NCBI GenBank assembly: GCA_015493625.1
Contig: WGCT01000257.1
Span: forward strand, 1-10,508
Source of the DNA: Draconibacterium sp.
GTDB taxonomy: Bacteria; Bacteroidota; Bacteroidia; Bacteroidales; Prolixibacteraceae
Direction of reading: 5' to 3'
DNA: 10,508 nt
The notes under the pieces are model-generated. The model saw nothing but the letters and a program-made list of their open reading frames with translations. It had not been told where the DNA came from and did not search any database. Shown here piece after piece: positions 1 to 7,947 of this stretch (position 1 is its first letter; each line of letters begins with the position of its first letter). Position numbers and translations under genes: made by a program.

Positions 1-8
1 AACTTCAA

Positions 9-46
9 TCTGTGTCCGTCCCTTAAAAGGGACGGCGAAGGATATT
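9..46. repeat. Hairpin repeat element, copy 1 (downstream of the orphan secreted-protein gene)
   Basis: This 38-bp element is built around a perfect inverted repeat: CCGTCCCTT at 16-24, two bases AA, then AAGGGACGG at 27-35. It recurs in the same orientation at 2251-2288 with 35 of 38 positions identical. This copy starts 53 bp beyond the stop of the minus-strand gene 100-2055. It could form a stable RNA hairpin at that gene's 3' end, but no T-run follows on the minus strand, so it is not a textbook intrinsic terminator. A dispersed REP-like element is the alternative. The repetition and dyad are directly visible; the function is not known. Confidence 0.75.
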
Positions 47-99
47 CTTCCAATTACAATAATAAATCTGTTATTTTTTTGTGTTTATCCTTTGCCGAT

Positions 100-2055
100 T
101 TATTGCCATTTTTTTAAAATTCTAATTATATCGTCTTCAACATTGTTTTCAATTATCTGTTTTATTGAGGAAGCTGATTTACCGTTCAGTTGTTTTTCCA
201 ATTTGTCAAGGTAGTCATATATTTTTTCCTCTATTTTGGTTGTTTCTGCTTCGGCCATCTCTTTCCCATTTTTGCTTGGTACAAGCATGCCCGAATCGAA
301 AAGAGGTTTGAATTTAAATGCTCCATCTTCGTTCACACAAAACCCCACAATGCAAACCGCAGTTTTCGACGCAACGCCACTCTCCGAAAACCCATTTCCG
401 ATAGCTTTACATCTCACCCGCGCTGTCCCTTTTATAATTGCGCTTACCTGAGTAGGATGATGGTTGGAAACTATAATTTTCCCCTCCTTAAATTTTTCCA
501 GCTTTTTCGAGCTGCTGTGCCGCACTATTTTTGTGTCTTTATAAGTTGGCCGCACTATTTTTGCTTTTCTGAATCCCCGACTGTATTTGTGTATTTTATC
601 TTTGTGCTCGTTCACCGAAACAAGGTAATTTACTTCGGCAACTGCGTTGACATCGGTGTTGGTGGTTGCCCAGCTTTTTCTCAATTTATTTCCACCGGTT
701 ACCTCTAAAACAGCATTTGCAATGTCTTCAACTATATTGCTAATGGGACTGACAATGATTCCAAAAATTGTGGCAACCGCTCCAACTTCTCCTTTTCCGC
801 GGTCGAACTCTTTCATCAGTTTCCTGTCGAACTCTACCGGGTCGATTGCATTTGCCTGTGTTGTGGCCGATGCTGCAACCACCCCAATTACGAACGACCA
901 CTCGCCTGGTGCAGGGGTTACAGTTACAATGTGTGTGCCTTGCACGCTTGCTCTTGCTTCAATATCTTCGGTGTTGAAGTTTTCGGGGGCGAACGTTCCT
1001 TTCTTTGGCTTTTTGCCCCACGAAGTTGCAATGGCATTGGCATATCCAACAACAATATCTCCATATCCTGTTGCGTAAGCCGAACCCGGAACAATCGGCA
1101 CATTCTGGCCTTTGAACTTTTTATCGTTTTCTTTTGGGAACTTAATACCTGCCTTGCGAAAAGACTCGGCCAGTTTCTTGTCTTCCATTGCTTTGGTCAG
1201 TGTGTAAATTGTGTTCTCTTTAACGTGATTAATGCTCTTTCTAATTTTGCAGTTGCAGGATGTCGAGTCTTCGGGAGTATCTGTATTTTCTTTCGACCTT
1301 CTTTTCCCCGAGGTTCTGGTAGTTGGGTAATTCTCTTCTTTTTTTGTTTCGGTGGTTTTACTTTCGTTATTCTCATTCCCCGTTTCTTCTATTATTGCTT
1401 TCAGCTTTTTCTCCCACCTTTCGTTTAATTTCTCCCAGTCGTAGCTCACCAGTTTATCATCAGGTTTTACCTCTACTCCAATATTAAAAGTTCCCCTTTT
1501 TATTCCGGTAATTTGTATGTTTTTAGCCATTGATCCTTGTCCTTCGCTGTTCTCAAAAATAATAACTTCGGGAGTCCCATTGGGCAGTGCAACTGTATTT
1601 GGACTATTGTTTTTAACAATCACCTCAATGGGTTTTAAATAATTCTCAATGCCCGACAAAACAATTTCGAGTTCCGTTTTTTCGCCATTAAGGAGGTTGG
1701 TTTTACCAATACTGAGTTCCAGTTGAGCAATTCTTGCGGGGCATTCAATAAACGTGTTGTTGCCGGCTTCCTGTATCGTTAAATTGTAGATGCCTAATCC
1801 TTCAGGTATTAAAACAGTAATTTCGTTGGCAGTCTCCTTAATAATTGAAGCTTCGAACATGTTGTCGTCTTTCTCGAAAAGCACAAATGTATTTTCGGTA
1901 TTTCCATCGAATACACCTTTAATTTTTGCTGAACTTTCCGAGACAAAAAAGTCGGGAATGGTAAAACTACTTTCAATTTCCTGACTGAAAAGTGGCTGCA
2001 AGGTGAAAACAAAACAAATAAAAATAAGTGGGAAAAGATATGGTTTGATTTTCAT
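100..2055 (-). CDS. Exported protein of unknown function with an N-terminal beta-sandwich-like region
   Basis: I do not recognise this 651-residue protein. It begins at ATG with a clear signal peptide (residues 1-25: basic start, long hydrophobic core, ending LFSQ), so it is exported. The cysteine is not placed as in a lipobox. Residues about 26-200 are beta-rich and resemble Ig-like or IPT/TIG folds (GVFDGNTENTFVLF, then a second module from about 112), a weak resemblance only. Residues about 205-275 are a charged, low-complexity linker ending in a CNC pair (C267, C269). Residues 320-480 and 535-575 contain stretches of alternating small residues (Ala, Gly, Thr), likely short beta strands. 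The tail (605-651) is predicted amphipathic helix, charged, ending KKW-Q. There is no type IX sorting domain and no membrane anchor after the signal peptide. It appears monocistronic, 299 bp from the helicase gene upstream. The reading frame is certain; the function is unknown. Confidence 0.85.
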   Translation of the reverse strand: MKIKPYLFPLIFICFVFTLQPLFSQEIESSFTIPDFFVSESSAKIKGVFDGNTENTFVLFEKDDNMFEASIIKETANEITVLIPEGLGIYNLTIQEAGNNTFIECPARIAQLELSIGKTNLLNGEKTELEIVLSGIENYLKPIEVIVKNNSPNTVALPNGTPEVIIFENSEGQGSMAKNIQITGIKRGTFNIGVEVKPDDKLVSYDWEKLNERWEKKLKAIIEETGNENNESKTTETKKEENYPTTRTSGKRRSKENTDTPEDSTSCNCKIRKSINHVKENTIYTLTKAMEDKKLAESFRKAGIKFPKENDKKFKGQNVPIVPGSAYATGYGDIVVGYANAIATSWGKKPKKGTFAPENFNTEDIEARASVQGTHIVTVTPAPGEWSFVIGVVAASATTQANAIDPVEFDRKLMKEFDRGKGEVGAVATIFGIIVSPISNIVEDIANAVLEVTGGNKLRKSWATTNTDVNAVAEVNYLVSVNEHKDKIHKYSRGFRKAKIVRPTYKDTKIVRHSSSKKLEKFKEGKIIVSNHHPTQVSAIIKGTARVRCKAIGNGFSESGVASKTAVCIVGFCVNEDGAFKFKPLFDSGMLVPSKNGKEMAEAETTKIEEKIYDYLDKLEKQLNGKSASSIKQIIENNVEDDIIRILKKWQ

Positions 2056-2079
2056 AACAACAGGTTTAAGTAACTTGCT

Positions 2080-2110
2080 AAAAGGTACAATAAAGTTGTA
2101 TTGAAAACAA
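2080..2110 (-). promoter_or_regulatory. Candidate Bacteroidota-type promoter for the orphan secreted-protein gene
   Basis: Read on the minus strand there is TTG (2110-2108), a 20-base gap, then TACCTTTT (2087-2080). This matches the Bacteroidota sigma pattern of a -33 TTG and a -7 TAnnTTTG with one mismatch at the last base. It would start transcription about 20 bp before the ATG at 2055. The pattern is short, so chance occurrence in AT-rich DNA is possible. Confidence 0.4.
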
Positions 2111-2250
2111 GAATAACTATCTTTTTGTCCCGATGTAGATTGAGACTATCCTATGCCGATGGCTTTGTTCAACGGATTTTAGATGCTAAGTTGTTAAAGG
2201 GCTTTGACCCGGTTTATCTCTATTCAGTGCCCTTAGTTTTATTCGTTATT
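2111..2250. other. Intergenic spacer with no gene, between the helicase stop and the secreted-protein promoter
   Basis: This stretch has no convincing ORF on either strand. It is less AT-rich than the flanking spacers and contains a weak 6-bp dyad (AAGGGC at 2197-2202 with GCCCTT at 2229-2234). Together with the hairpin repeat at 2251-2288 it forms the 3' side of the helicase gene. It may be the decayed remainder of an element, but I see no motif that says so. Confidence 0.4.
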
Positions 2251-2288
2251 TCTGTGTCCGTTCCTTAAAAGGGACGGCAATGGATATT
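2251..2288. repeat. Hairpin repeat element, copy 2 (downstream of the helicase gene)
   Basis: This is the second copy of the 38-bp element at 9-46, in the same orientation. It begins TCTGTGTCCG, has the TTAAAA centre, then GGGACGGC and ends GGATATT. Three positions differ: one C-to-T in the left arm, which leaves a single G-T wobble in the hairpin, and two bases in the right flank. It lies 66 bp beyond the stop of the minus-strand helicase gene, the same relation to its gene as copy 1 has to its own (53 bp). The two copies therefore bracket the gene 100-2055. Confidence 0.75.
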
Positions 2289-2354
2289 TTACCTCAATTC
2301 CGCATGAACCGGCAAAAATATTTCTAAACGATTATTATAAAACTTATCGAGTTA

Positions 2355-4676
2355 CTATCTCTTAATCCTCAATTTGGCAAACTTTAGAAGCAACTGTTTA
2401 TGCCCGTGTTTTTGAAAAAAGATGGTTGCTTTATTGTTTGGTGCAACGCCTTCAACACGTAAAACTTTGCCTTCGCCAAAACGTTGGTGTTCAATTATCA
2501 TTCCGGGCTGGATGGAGGTTGCGTCGTCGCCCGAAAAGGTGGCCTGCCGGTGTGCCGACTCTCGTAACGAAACCAGTTTGCGGTTATATAACGATGGTCG
2601 GGTAGGAGTTTGCAACGGCGTGTTTGTATTGGTTTTTCTAAAATGTGCTCCACGATTTTCCAGATTTTGTTGAGTTGCATTTCGTGGTTGCCTAAAACTT
2701 TGCGATACCCCCGAATCGTCGATGTATTTTTCATCCAGCTCTTCGAGGAAACGGCTTGGAGAGCAAAAATCGAGATTGCCCCAACGATAGCGTTGGTTGG
2801 CATACGAAAACCATGCATTGTTTCCGGCACGGGTAAGTGCTACATAAAAGAGGCGGCGCTCCTCTTCCAACGCCTCCTCAGTATTTTTCTCTCCACCTCG
2901 TTCCGATGGAAAGAGTTTCTCTTCGAGCCCGACTACAAAAACATTTTTAAATTCCAGTCCTTTTGCCGAATGAATGGTCATAAGTGTTACTTTGTCGTGG
3001 TCTTCGTCTTTTTCGTTGTCTTGGTCGGTTAGCAGGGCAACATCTTCCAAAAAGTTTTCCAGTTTGTCGGGATTGCCCTCTTCTTTTGCCGAAATTGTAA
3101 ACTCTTGAATACCGTTTAACAACTCCTGAATATTCTCGTGTCGGCTCAATCCTTCGGGCGATTTGTCGTTATAAAGGTCTTTTAAAATACCTGTTTGCTC
3201 GGCAATGGTTTTTGCCGTTTCGTATGCGTCGGCCTCTTTGGCAATATTTTGGAAATTCAGAATAAGATTGATGAATTTATGTATCTTCGAAATCGTTCCC
3301 TTATTTAGTTTTACCTGAGTTGTTTCGTTTAATGCAGTAACTATTTTCCAAATTGTAGTTTCGTTTTCCGAAGCTGCAGTTTCGAGTTTTGTCATGGTAG
3401 TGGCACCAATTCCTCGTGCCGGAAAGTTGATAATACGTTTTAGTGCTTCGTTGTCGGAAGGATTGATTATTACCCGGTAGTAGGCAATTAAATCTTTAAT
3501 TTCTTTTCGCTGGTAAAAACTTAGTCCGCCATAAATTTTATAGGGTATATTTCTTTTTCGCAACGACTCTTCAAAAATTCTCGATTGTGCATTTGTTCGG
3601 TATAAAATAGCAAAATCTTCAAATTTATAGTGGTCGCGCAGTTGTGTTTCAGATATCTCCTGAGCAACTAAAAAGCCCTCTTCGTTATCGGTAAGTGCCG
3701 AAAGAATTTTAATGGGTCTTCCCAACTCATTTTCCGAGAAAACAGTTTTCTGAATTTGCCTTTTATTTCTTGCAATTATGCTGTTTGCTGCATTTACAAT
3801 AGTTTGTGTTGAGCGGTAATTCTGTTCAAGCTTAAAAAGTTTGTGCTCGGGGTAGTCGTTTCTAAAGTTTAAAATATTTTCAATTTTAGCTCCGCGAAAC
3901 GAATATATACTTTGTGCATCGTCGCCTACCACGCAAATGTTTTTATGCTTGGCAGCCAGTTTTTTTACAATAAGGTATTGTGCAAAATTTGTATCCTGAT
4001 ACTCGTCAACCATAACATAGTCGAACCGGTTTTGGTAACGTTCCAATATTTCAGGATGGTCGCGAAAGAGTAAATTTGTTTTTAACAGTAAATCATCGAA
4101 ATCCATTGCTCCTGAGAGAAACGAGCGTTTTGCATATTCTTTATAGATTGTCGAGATTTGCGGCATTCTCATATTTCTGTCAACAGCAGTAATTTCGGCA
4201 TTATTTGCATAAACCGCCGGAGTAATAAGGTTGTTTTTTGCCATAGAAATTCGACTGGCAACAACGTTGGGCTTATAAATTTTGTCGTTTAATTGCAGAT
4301 TTTTAATAATTGTTTTTATCAGACTTTTACTGTCGGCACTATCGTAAATAGTATAGTTCGACGGGTAGCCAATTGCTTCGTGTTCGGTTCGTAAAATACG
4401 CGAAAAGATACTGTGGAAAGTTCCCATCCAGAGGTAGCGGGCAATGTTCTCGCCGGCAACCTTTGCAATTCGGTTTTTCATTTCGCGTGCAGCTTTGTTT
4501 GTAAATGTAAGTGCCAGAATTGTCGATGGACGAACTCCTTGTTTTAACAGGTGAGCAATACGGTAAGTTAAAACCCGAGTTTTCCCCGAGCCTGCACCGG
4601 CAATCACCAACGCCGGGCCTTCGGTTCGAATAACTGCTTCTTTTTGTGCTTTATTTAATTCGCTTAAGTAATCCAA
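2355..4676 (-). CDS. pcrA: ATP-dependent DNA helicase of the UvrD/PcrA family
   Basis: This is a complete 773-residue superfamily 1A 3'-to-5' DNA helicase, expected to act in the cytoplasm in nucleotide excision repair, fork restart and removal of recombinase filaments. All family motifs are visible in order: Walker A GAGSGKTR (27-34), motif Ia LTFTNKAAREM (56-66), GTFHS (85-89), Walker B DEYQDT (224-229), QSIYSFRGA (255-263), QNYRST (285-290), then TIHSAKGLEF and RRLFYVALTRA towards the C-terminal half. The end, from PGMIIEHQRFGEGKV, is the Tudor-like tail typical of PcrA/UvrD, which in the family contacts RNA polymerase. The start is TTG: an in-frame stop lies 15 bp upstream, and the protein from this TTG (MDYLSELNKAQ) has the usual PcrA beginning. 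Rep is the main alternative name, but the tail favours PcrA/UvrD. It stands alone on its strand, so it is probably transcribed singly. Confidence 0.96.
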   Translation of the reverse strand: MDYLSELNKAQKEAVIRTEGPALVIAGAGSGKTRVLTYRIAHLLKQGVRPSTILALTFTNKAAREMKNRIAKVAGENIARYLWMGTFHSIFSRILRTEHEAIGYPSNYTIYDSADSKSLIKTIIKNLQLNDKIYKPNVVASRISMAKNNLITPAVYANNAEITAVDRNMRMPQISTIYKEYAKRSFLSGAMDFDDLLLKTNLLFRDHPEILERYQNRFDYVMVDEYQDTNFAQYLIVKKLAAKHKNICVVGDDAQSIYSFRGAKIENILNFRNDYPEHKLFKLEQNYRSTQTIVNAANSIIARNKRQIQKTVFSENELGRPIKILSALTDNEEGFLVAQEISETQLRDHYKFEDFAILYRTNAQSRIFEESLRKRNIPYKIYGGLSFYQRKEIKDLIAYYRVIINPSDNEALKRIINFPARGIGATTMTKLETAASENETTIWKIVTALNETTQVKLNKGTISKIHKFINLILNFQNIAKEADAYETAKTIAEQTGILKDLYNDKSPEGLSRHENIQELLNGIQEFTISAKEEGNPDKLENFLEDVALLTDQDNEKDEDHDKVTLMTIHSAKGLEFKNVFVVGLEEKLFPSERGGEKNTEEALEEERRLFYVALTRAGNNAWFSYANQRYRWGNLDFCSPSRFLEELDEKYIDDSGVSQSFRQPRNATQQNLENRGAHFRKTNTNTPLQTPTRPSLYNRKLVSLRESAHRQATFSGDDATSIQPGMIIEHQRFGEGKVLRVEGVAPNNKATIFFQKHGHKQLLLKFAKLRIKR

Positions 4677-4701
4677 ATCAAAAAAAAATATTTAATATCG
4701 A

Positions 4702-4709
4702 CAAATGTA
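4702..4709 (-). promoter_or_regulatory. Candidate -7 element for the pcrA-type helicase gene
   Basis: On the minus strand this reads TACATTTG, a perfect match to the Bacteroidota -7 consensus TAnnTTTG. It would give a leader of about 20 bases before the TTG start. No clear TTG is seen at the expected -33 distance, so the call rests on one element. A run of nine T (minus strand, 4688-4680) sits just ahead of the start codon. Confidence 0.35.
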
Positions 4710-4863
4710 AAAGATGTAAAACAGTTTTGACGATTTTATAAAAGGCTTTTATTAACAAAATTCAATTTTGAGTTTTTTTACACTCAATTCGTTGATTTTT
4801 ATACTTTGTCAGACAATTAAATTAAAATTATACGTTAATATTGTAGCTCAAATTGTTGCATTT

Positions 4864-6180
4864 ATGAATAGAAATATTTTCTACTTAATTGGGTTCGTGC
4901 TCTTTTTTATGATTTCCACATCGTTGCAGGCACAACTTTCGGCTCCCGGCTCAAATGGCTCCGACAAAACAAGTTATGTTACGTTTCCCGAAACAGACAG
5001 TATTTATGTATTTTGTACTGCTGTTGAAACCGACGAAGTGGGGGGGTTGAGAATGACAACAGCTTTAACAGGAACAAAAACTTTTTTGTGGGAAAAATAC
5101 AACGAAAATTCCGCTGCATTCGAGTTCTATTTTTCTGAAAGTGCTGATGCAATGTATTCTGAGAGAGCCGACTTGGGCAACGGTTGTTACCGGGTTACGG
5201 TTTCGCAGGGCGGAACAACGGAAGTTAGTCGTGCCTGGGTGTTTAATAACTGGACAAAAGCAACAGGAAATGTTTCGGAATCGAATTGCGAAAGTTTTAA
5301 GCTTACGGGCGAATTTACTACGGCAGAATTAAACTATTTCGATTTGGCTGATAATACCAAACTGCAAGTTGCAAAAGATACACGCGTACAGTGGAAAAAT
5401 GGCGACGAAATTATTGCGTCATCGTTAATAACCACCGTATACGACCCACCAACAAAAAATACCGATTATACCTTGCATGTTTCCGATAAATTCGGGTGCG
5501 AAGGAACGAGCACTGTTACCTACGAATCGATTGTTACAAAGGCGTTGTTTACGGTCGATTTTGGCGAGCAGGACCCCAACGAACTGGAGGCTCCTTTAAC
5601 AGTGAGTTTTAAAAATAATTCGGAAAACGGAGATGCCGGTTTGTACGAGTGGTTTTTGTTTCGCGATTTAAATGAGATAAAAAAAGAGTCGGAAGGTTCC
5701 GATGCTGCAATTGACAGTATTATGATTGTTGCCTACGACGATAATCCGGTTTATACCTACGAACGAACAGGTGTTTACGATGTTAAACTGGTCTCGAAAC
5801 ATGTTTCGGAAAATCATACTTGTGCCGACACTGTTTATATCGACGATTATATTAAAATCGATTCGTCGTACATTAAAGCTGCAAATGTTTTTACACCCAA
5901 TGGCGACGGGGTTAACGATGTATTTATTGTTAAATTCTTTTCGATGCAGTCGGTTAAAATTAGCCTTTTTAACCGTTGGGGAAGAAAAGTTCATTATTTC
6001 GAAAGTGATAATGTTAGAGGATTTGGCGATACTTGGGAAGCATCGGTTTGGGATGGAAAACTGATGGGCGGAAGATATGCCAGTCCGGGAGTGTATTATT
6101 ACGTTATTGTTGGCGAAGGGCGCGATGGTACAAAACGGCATGCTCACGGTTTCTTTCACCTTTTTAGGGAAAAAGATTAG
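4864..6180 (+). CDS. Secreted protein with a PKD-like domain and a type IX secretion (type B) C-terminal sorting domain
   Basis: This 438-residue protein is exported by Sec and then sent across the outer membrane by the type IX system. The signal peptide is residues 1-24 (MNRNIFYLIG, hydrophobic core, SLQAQ). Residues about 30-225 are beta-rich, with paired cysteines (C51, C108, C142, C212) and no family I recognise. Residues about 228-332 look like a PKD-type Ig fold (PLTVSFKNNS, then YTYERTGVYDVKLV). Residues about 335-438 are the gliding-motility-associated C-terminal domain, with the hallmark FTPNGDGVND (343-352), LFNRWGRKV, WDG and SPGVYYYVI. I chose the ATG at 4864 because the signal peptide starts there; an in-frame TTG at 4768 would put 32 unlikely residues before it. 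No PorP/SprF partner gene follows; the next gene is convergent. The function of the mature part (adhesin, matrix or surface protein) is not shown by the sequence. Confidence 0.92.
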   Translation: MNRNIFYLIGFVLFFMISTSLQAQLSAPGSNGSDKTSYVTFPETDSIYVFCTAVETDEVGGLRMTTALTGTKTFLWEKYNENSAAFEFYFSESADAMYSERADLGNGCYRVTVSQGGTTEVSRAWVFNNWTKATGNVSESNCESFKLTGEFTTAELNYFDLADNTKLQVAKDTRVQWKNGDEIIASSLITTVYDPPTKNTDYTLHVSDKFGCEGTSTVTYESIVTKALFTVDFGEQDPNELEAPLTVSFKNNSENGDAGLYEWFLFRDLNEIKKESEGSDAAIDSIMIVAYDDNPVYTYERTGVYDVKLVSKHVSENHTCADTVYIDDYIKIDSSYIKAANVFTPNGDGVNDVFIVKFFSMQSVKISLFNRWGRKVHYFESDNVRGFGDTWEASVWDGKLMGGRYASPGVYYYVIVGEGRDGTKRHAHGFFHLFREKD

Positions 6181-6196
6181 GAGGTTGGAAAATAGG

Positions 6197-6222
6197 AGTT
6201 TGACGAAATCTCAATTCAAACT
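6197..6222. terminator. Weak candidate bidirectional terminator between convergent genes
   Basis: The 54-bp gap between two convergent genes holds AGTTTGA (6197-6203) and its complement TCAAACT (6216-6222), with a 12-base loop. The stem is short, AT-rich and lacks a good T-run on either side. The location is what makes it worth listing; the fold alone would not. Confidence 0.25.
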
Positions 6223-6234
6223 TAAAAAGCTGTT

Positions 6235-7947
6235 TTATTCCTTCTCTTCACTTTGAATGGCTGTAATGATTTGCATATAAAAACCCTCACAATTTCTTTC
6301 AGAAACATTTAAAACAAATACCGGTTCTATTTTTAGTTTTTCAATTATCTCACTGACAACTTTTTCGCGAACCACCAATAGTAAATCACACTCCGACTTC
6401 TTAATAATCTGTTCAACAGAATTTATCCAGCCTTTTCCTGAAAGTTCTAATTTGCCAATTTCATCAATAATCTTTATTTGCGAATTGGTATTTAGTAACT
6501 CTTTATTTCCGGCATCTAACCCTTCATTAAAAATATAAAACCTACCAATTTTTTCCTGAGTGAGGTCTCCCTCTTTTCGTAAGAATTTAGCTGTATTGTT
6601 TGTCGAAATAGTACCAACATCGTATCCGCTTATCGTATCGTCTTCCATAATTCGTGATGAATAAACTCCTGAAACAGTGATGTTATTATCCTGAAAATTT
6701 CTAATTAAATTTTTAATGCAAGTTGTTTTTCCGCTACCAACTTTGCCTGTAACAACAAATATTTTCCTGTTAGAATAGCTTTTGTTTTTTATCTCGTTTA
6801 ATCTGAAATCGGCAAACGACATAATATGATGAACAAATAGTGTAGGGTTTTTTATTATTGTTTTTAAATCGGGCGTATTGGCAATCATTATCGGCAAACT
6901 CTCGAGCGAAAGTTGCAGTGCCAGTGGGAGCTGTTTAAAATAACTGCTGGCAAAATAGTTGCGTATTTTCGGGTTATAAAGCTCGGTTCCTAAAACAGAA
7001 AATCCCATAATAAGTAAAATGGCTCGTAAATTCATTTCAACACCAATTAAAAGTGCATCGGTTATCGATTTCGAATCGGACTGCAGGCGCGTAAAAACAA
7101 ACGCCGTAACCATAGTTATTATAACAAAATAAATCCAAATACGGGGCCGTACCAATTGCCTGAGTGCTCTTTTGTAGCGTAACGACCAGATTACTGCAAT
7201 GGCGATAATTATAACAGCCCAAACAAAAAAGTTAATTCGTTCAACAAGCAGAAGGGGGACAATCATAAAAAAAATGTTGACCGCGAACCATTTTAATGAG
7301 TAAGCGAAATTAGAACCACCGCGTTTATTTATTAGTGTTTGCTCGTATTTTTTGTTCACAAACGTTGCCTTGTTAGTTCCCGTTTCCATTCCGGTTCGAA
7401 TTCCAATTAGTGCCGAAACTGCGCCAAATATAATTTGAATAACAAGCAGCAGAATAAGTGGTGCCCATACTGCATTAAACTGAATGCCACTTTGTTTCTC
7501 GACAAACAGCATTAAATTTGTGTAAATGTCTATTATGTTATTCCCATAATAAAGTATCATTTTAAATACTTTATAAATCAAGTTCCACGACATCGCTAAT
7601 ATTGAACCGATAATAATTCCCGGAATGGTGCGCCCCAACACTCTTACCGAGAGCTCGAGTAACATTGCTTCGCTAATAATAGCCACAAATGGCCCAAAAA
7701 TTACGGCACTTGGCGAGAGAGTTTTTAGTAGTGCGCAAATAACTCCGGCACGCCAGAAGAGTCCGTGCTCTTTCCATTTATAACTTGCCGATATTAAAAT
7801 AACAAGTCCGATTGCAGTTAATACATTGCCGCTAAAAGGTACGCGCAGATTATGCAAAAAACTCCCCAAAACAATTTCCGACGATGCCCAAATTGTTCCT
7901 AAAATTGAAGCTTTAATCCATTTCTCGCTAAGCTGCGTTTTTACCAT
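6235..7947 (-). CDS. Polytopic membrane protein fused to a THEP1-type nucleoside triphosphatase (possible ECF-transporter-like fusion)
   Basis: This 570-residue fusion combines an integral membrane region with a cytoplasmic P-loop domain. Residues about 10-190 hold five or six hydrophobic segments and resemble the membrane S components of ECF-type importers. Residues about 216-360 hold four or five more segments and then a helical stretch that loosely resembles EcfT/CbiQ. Residues about 393-570 are a THEP1 (NTPase_1) domain, with Walker A GKVGSGKTT (401-409) and the family signature DEIGKLEL (495-502), which contains the Walker B acid. THEP1 proteins hydrolyse NTPs slowly in vitro; their cellular role is poorly known. 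The P-loop family is seen; the ECF likeness is inference from hydrophobic pattern and order. The substrate is unknown. I prefer the ATG at 7947; a TTG at 7977 would add ten residues. No ABC-type ATPase or transport partner lies beside it, and it looks monocistronic. Confidence 0.87.
   Translation of the reverse strand: MVKTQLSEKWIKASILGTIWASSEIVLGSFLHNLRVPFSGNVLTAIGLVILISASYKWKEHGLFWRAGVICALLKTLSPSAVIFGPFVAIISEAMLLELSVRVLGRTIPGIIIGSILAMSWNLIYKVFKMILYYGNNIIDIYTNLMLFVEKQSGIQFNAVWAPLILLLVIQIIFGAVSALIGIRTGMETGTNKATFVNKKYEQTLINKRGGSNFAYSLKWFAVNIFFMIVPLLLVERINFFVWAVIIIAIAVIWSLRYKRALRQLVRPRIWIYFVIITMVTAFVFTRLQSDSKSITDALLIGVEMNLRAILLIMGFSVLGTELYNPKIRNYFASSYFKQLPLALQLSLESLPIMIANTPDLKTIIKNPTLFVHHIMSFADFRLNEIKNKSYSNRKIFVVTGKVGSGKTTCIKNLIRNFQDNNITVSGVYSSRIMEDDTISGYDVGTISTNNTAKFLRKEGDLTQEKIGRFYIFNEGLDAGNKELLNTNSQIKIIDEIGKLELSGKGWINSVEQIIKKSECDLLLVVREKVVSEIIEKLKIEPVFVLNVSERNCEGFYMQIITAIQSEEKE

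Noticed and set aside
190..1428. Several plus-strand reading frames of 64-172 residues opposite the secreted-protein gene
   Set aside because: They are antisense shadows of a gene with a clear signal peptide; their translations are Phe/Cys-rich and resemble no protein.
9..2288. The pair of direct repeats as ends of a transposon carrying the secreted-protein gene
   Set aside because: The copies are in direct, not inverted, orientation, no transposase or integrase lies between them, and each sits at a gene 3' end, which is better explained as a dispersed hairpin element.
2422..3032. Plus-strand and alternative minus-strand frames within the helicase gene
   Set aside because: The helicase motifs run through this stretch in one frame, which excludes the others as genes.
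4800..4808. TATACTTTG as a -7 promoter element for the type IX-secreted protein
   Set aside because: It has three bases where the consensus TAnnTTTG has two, and no TTG at the -33 distance.
4768..4863. In-frame TTG extension that would add 32 residues to the type IX-secreted protein
   Set aside because: A normal signal peptide begins at the ATG at 4864; the extension would put a hydrophobic, unlike segment before it.
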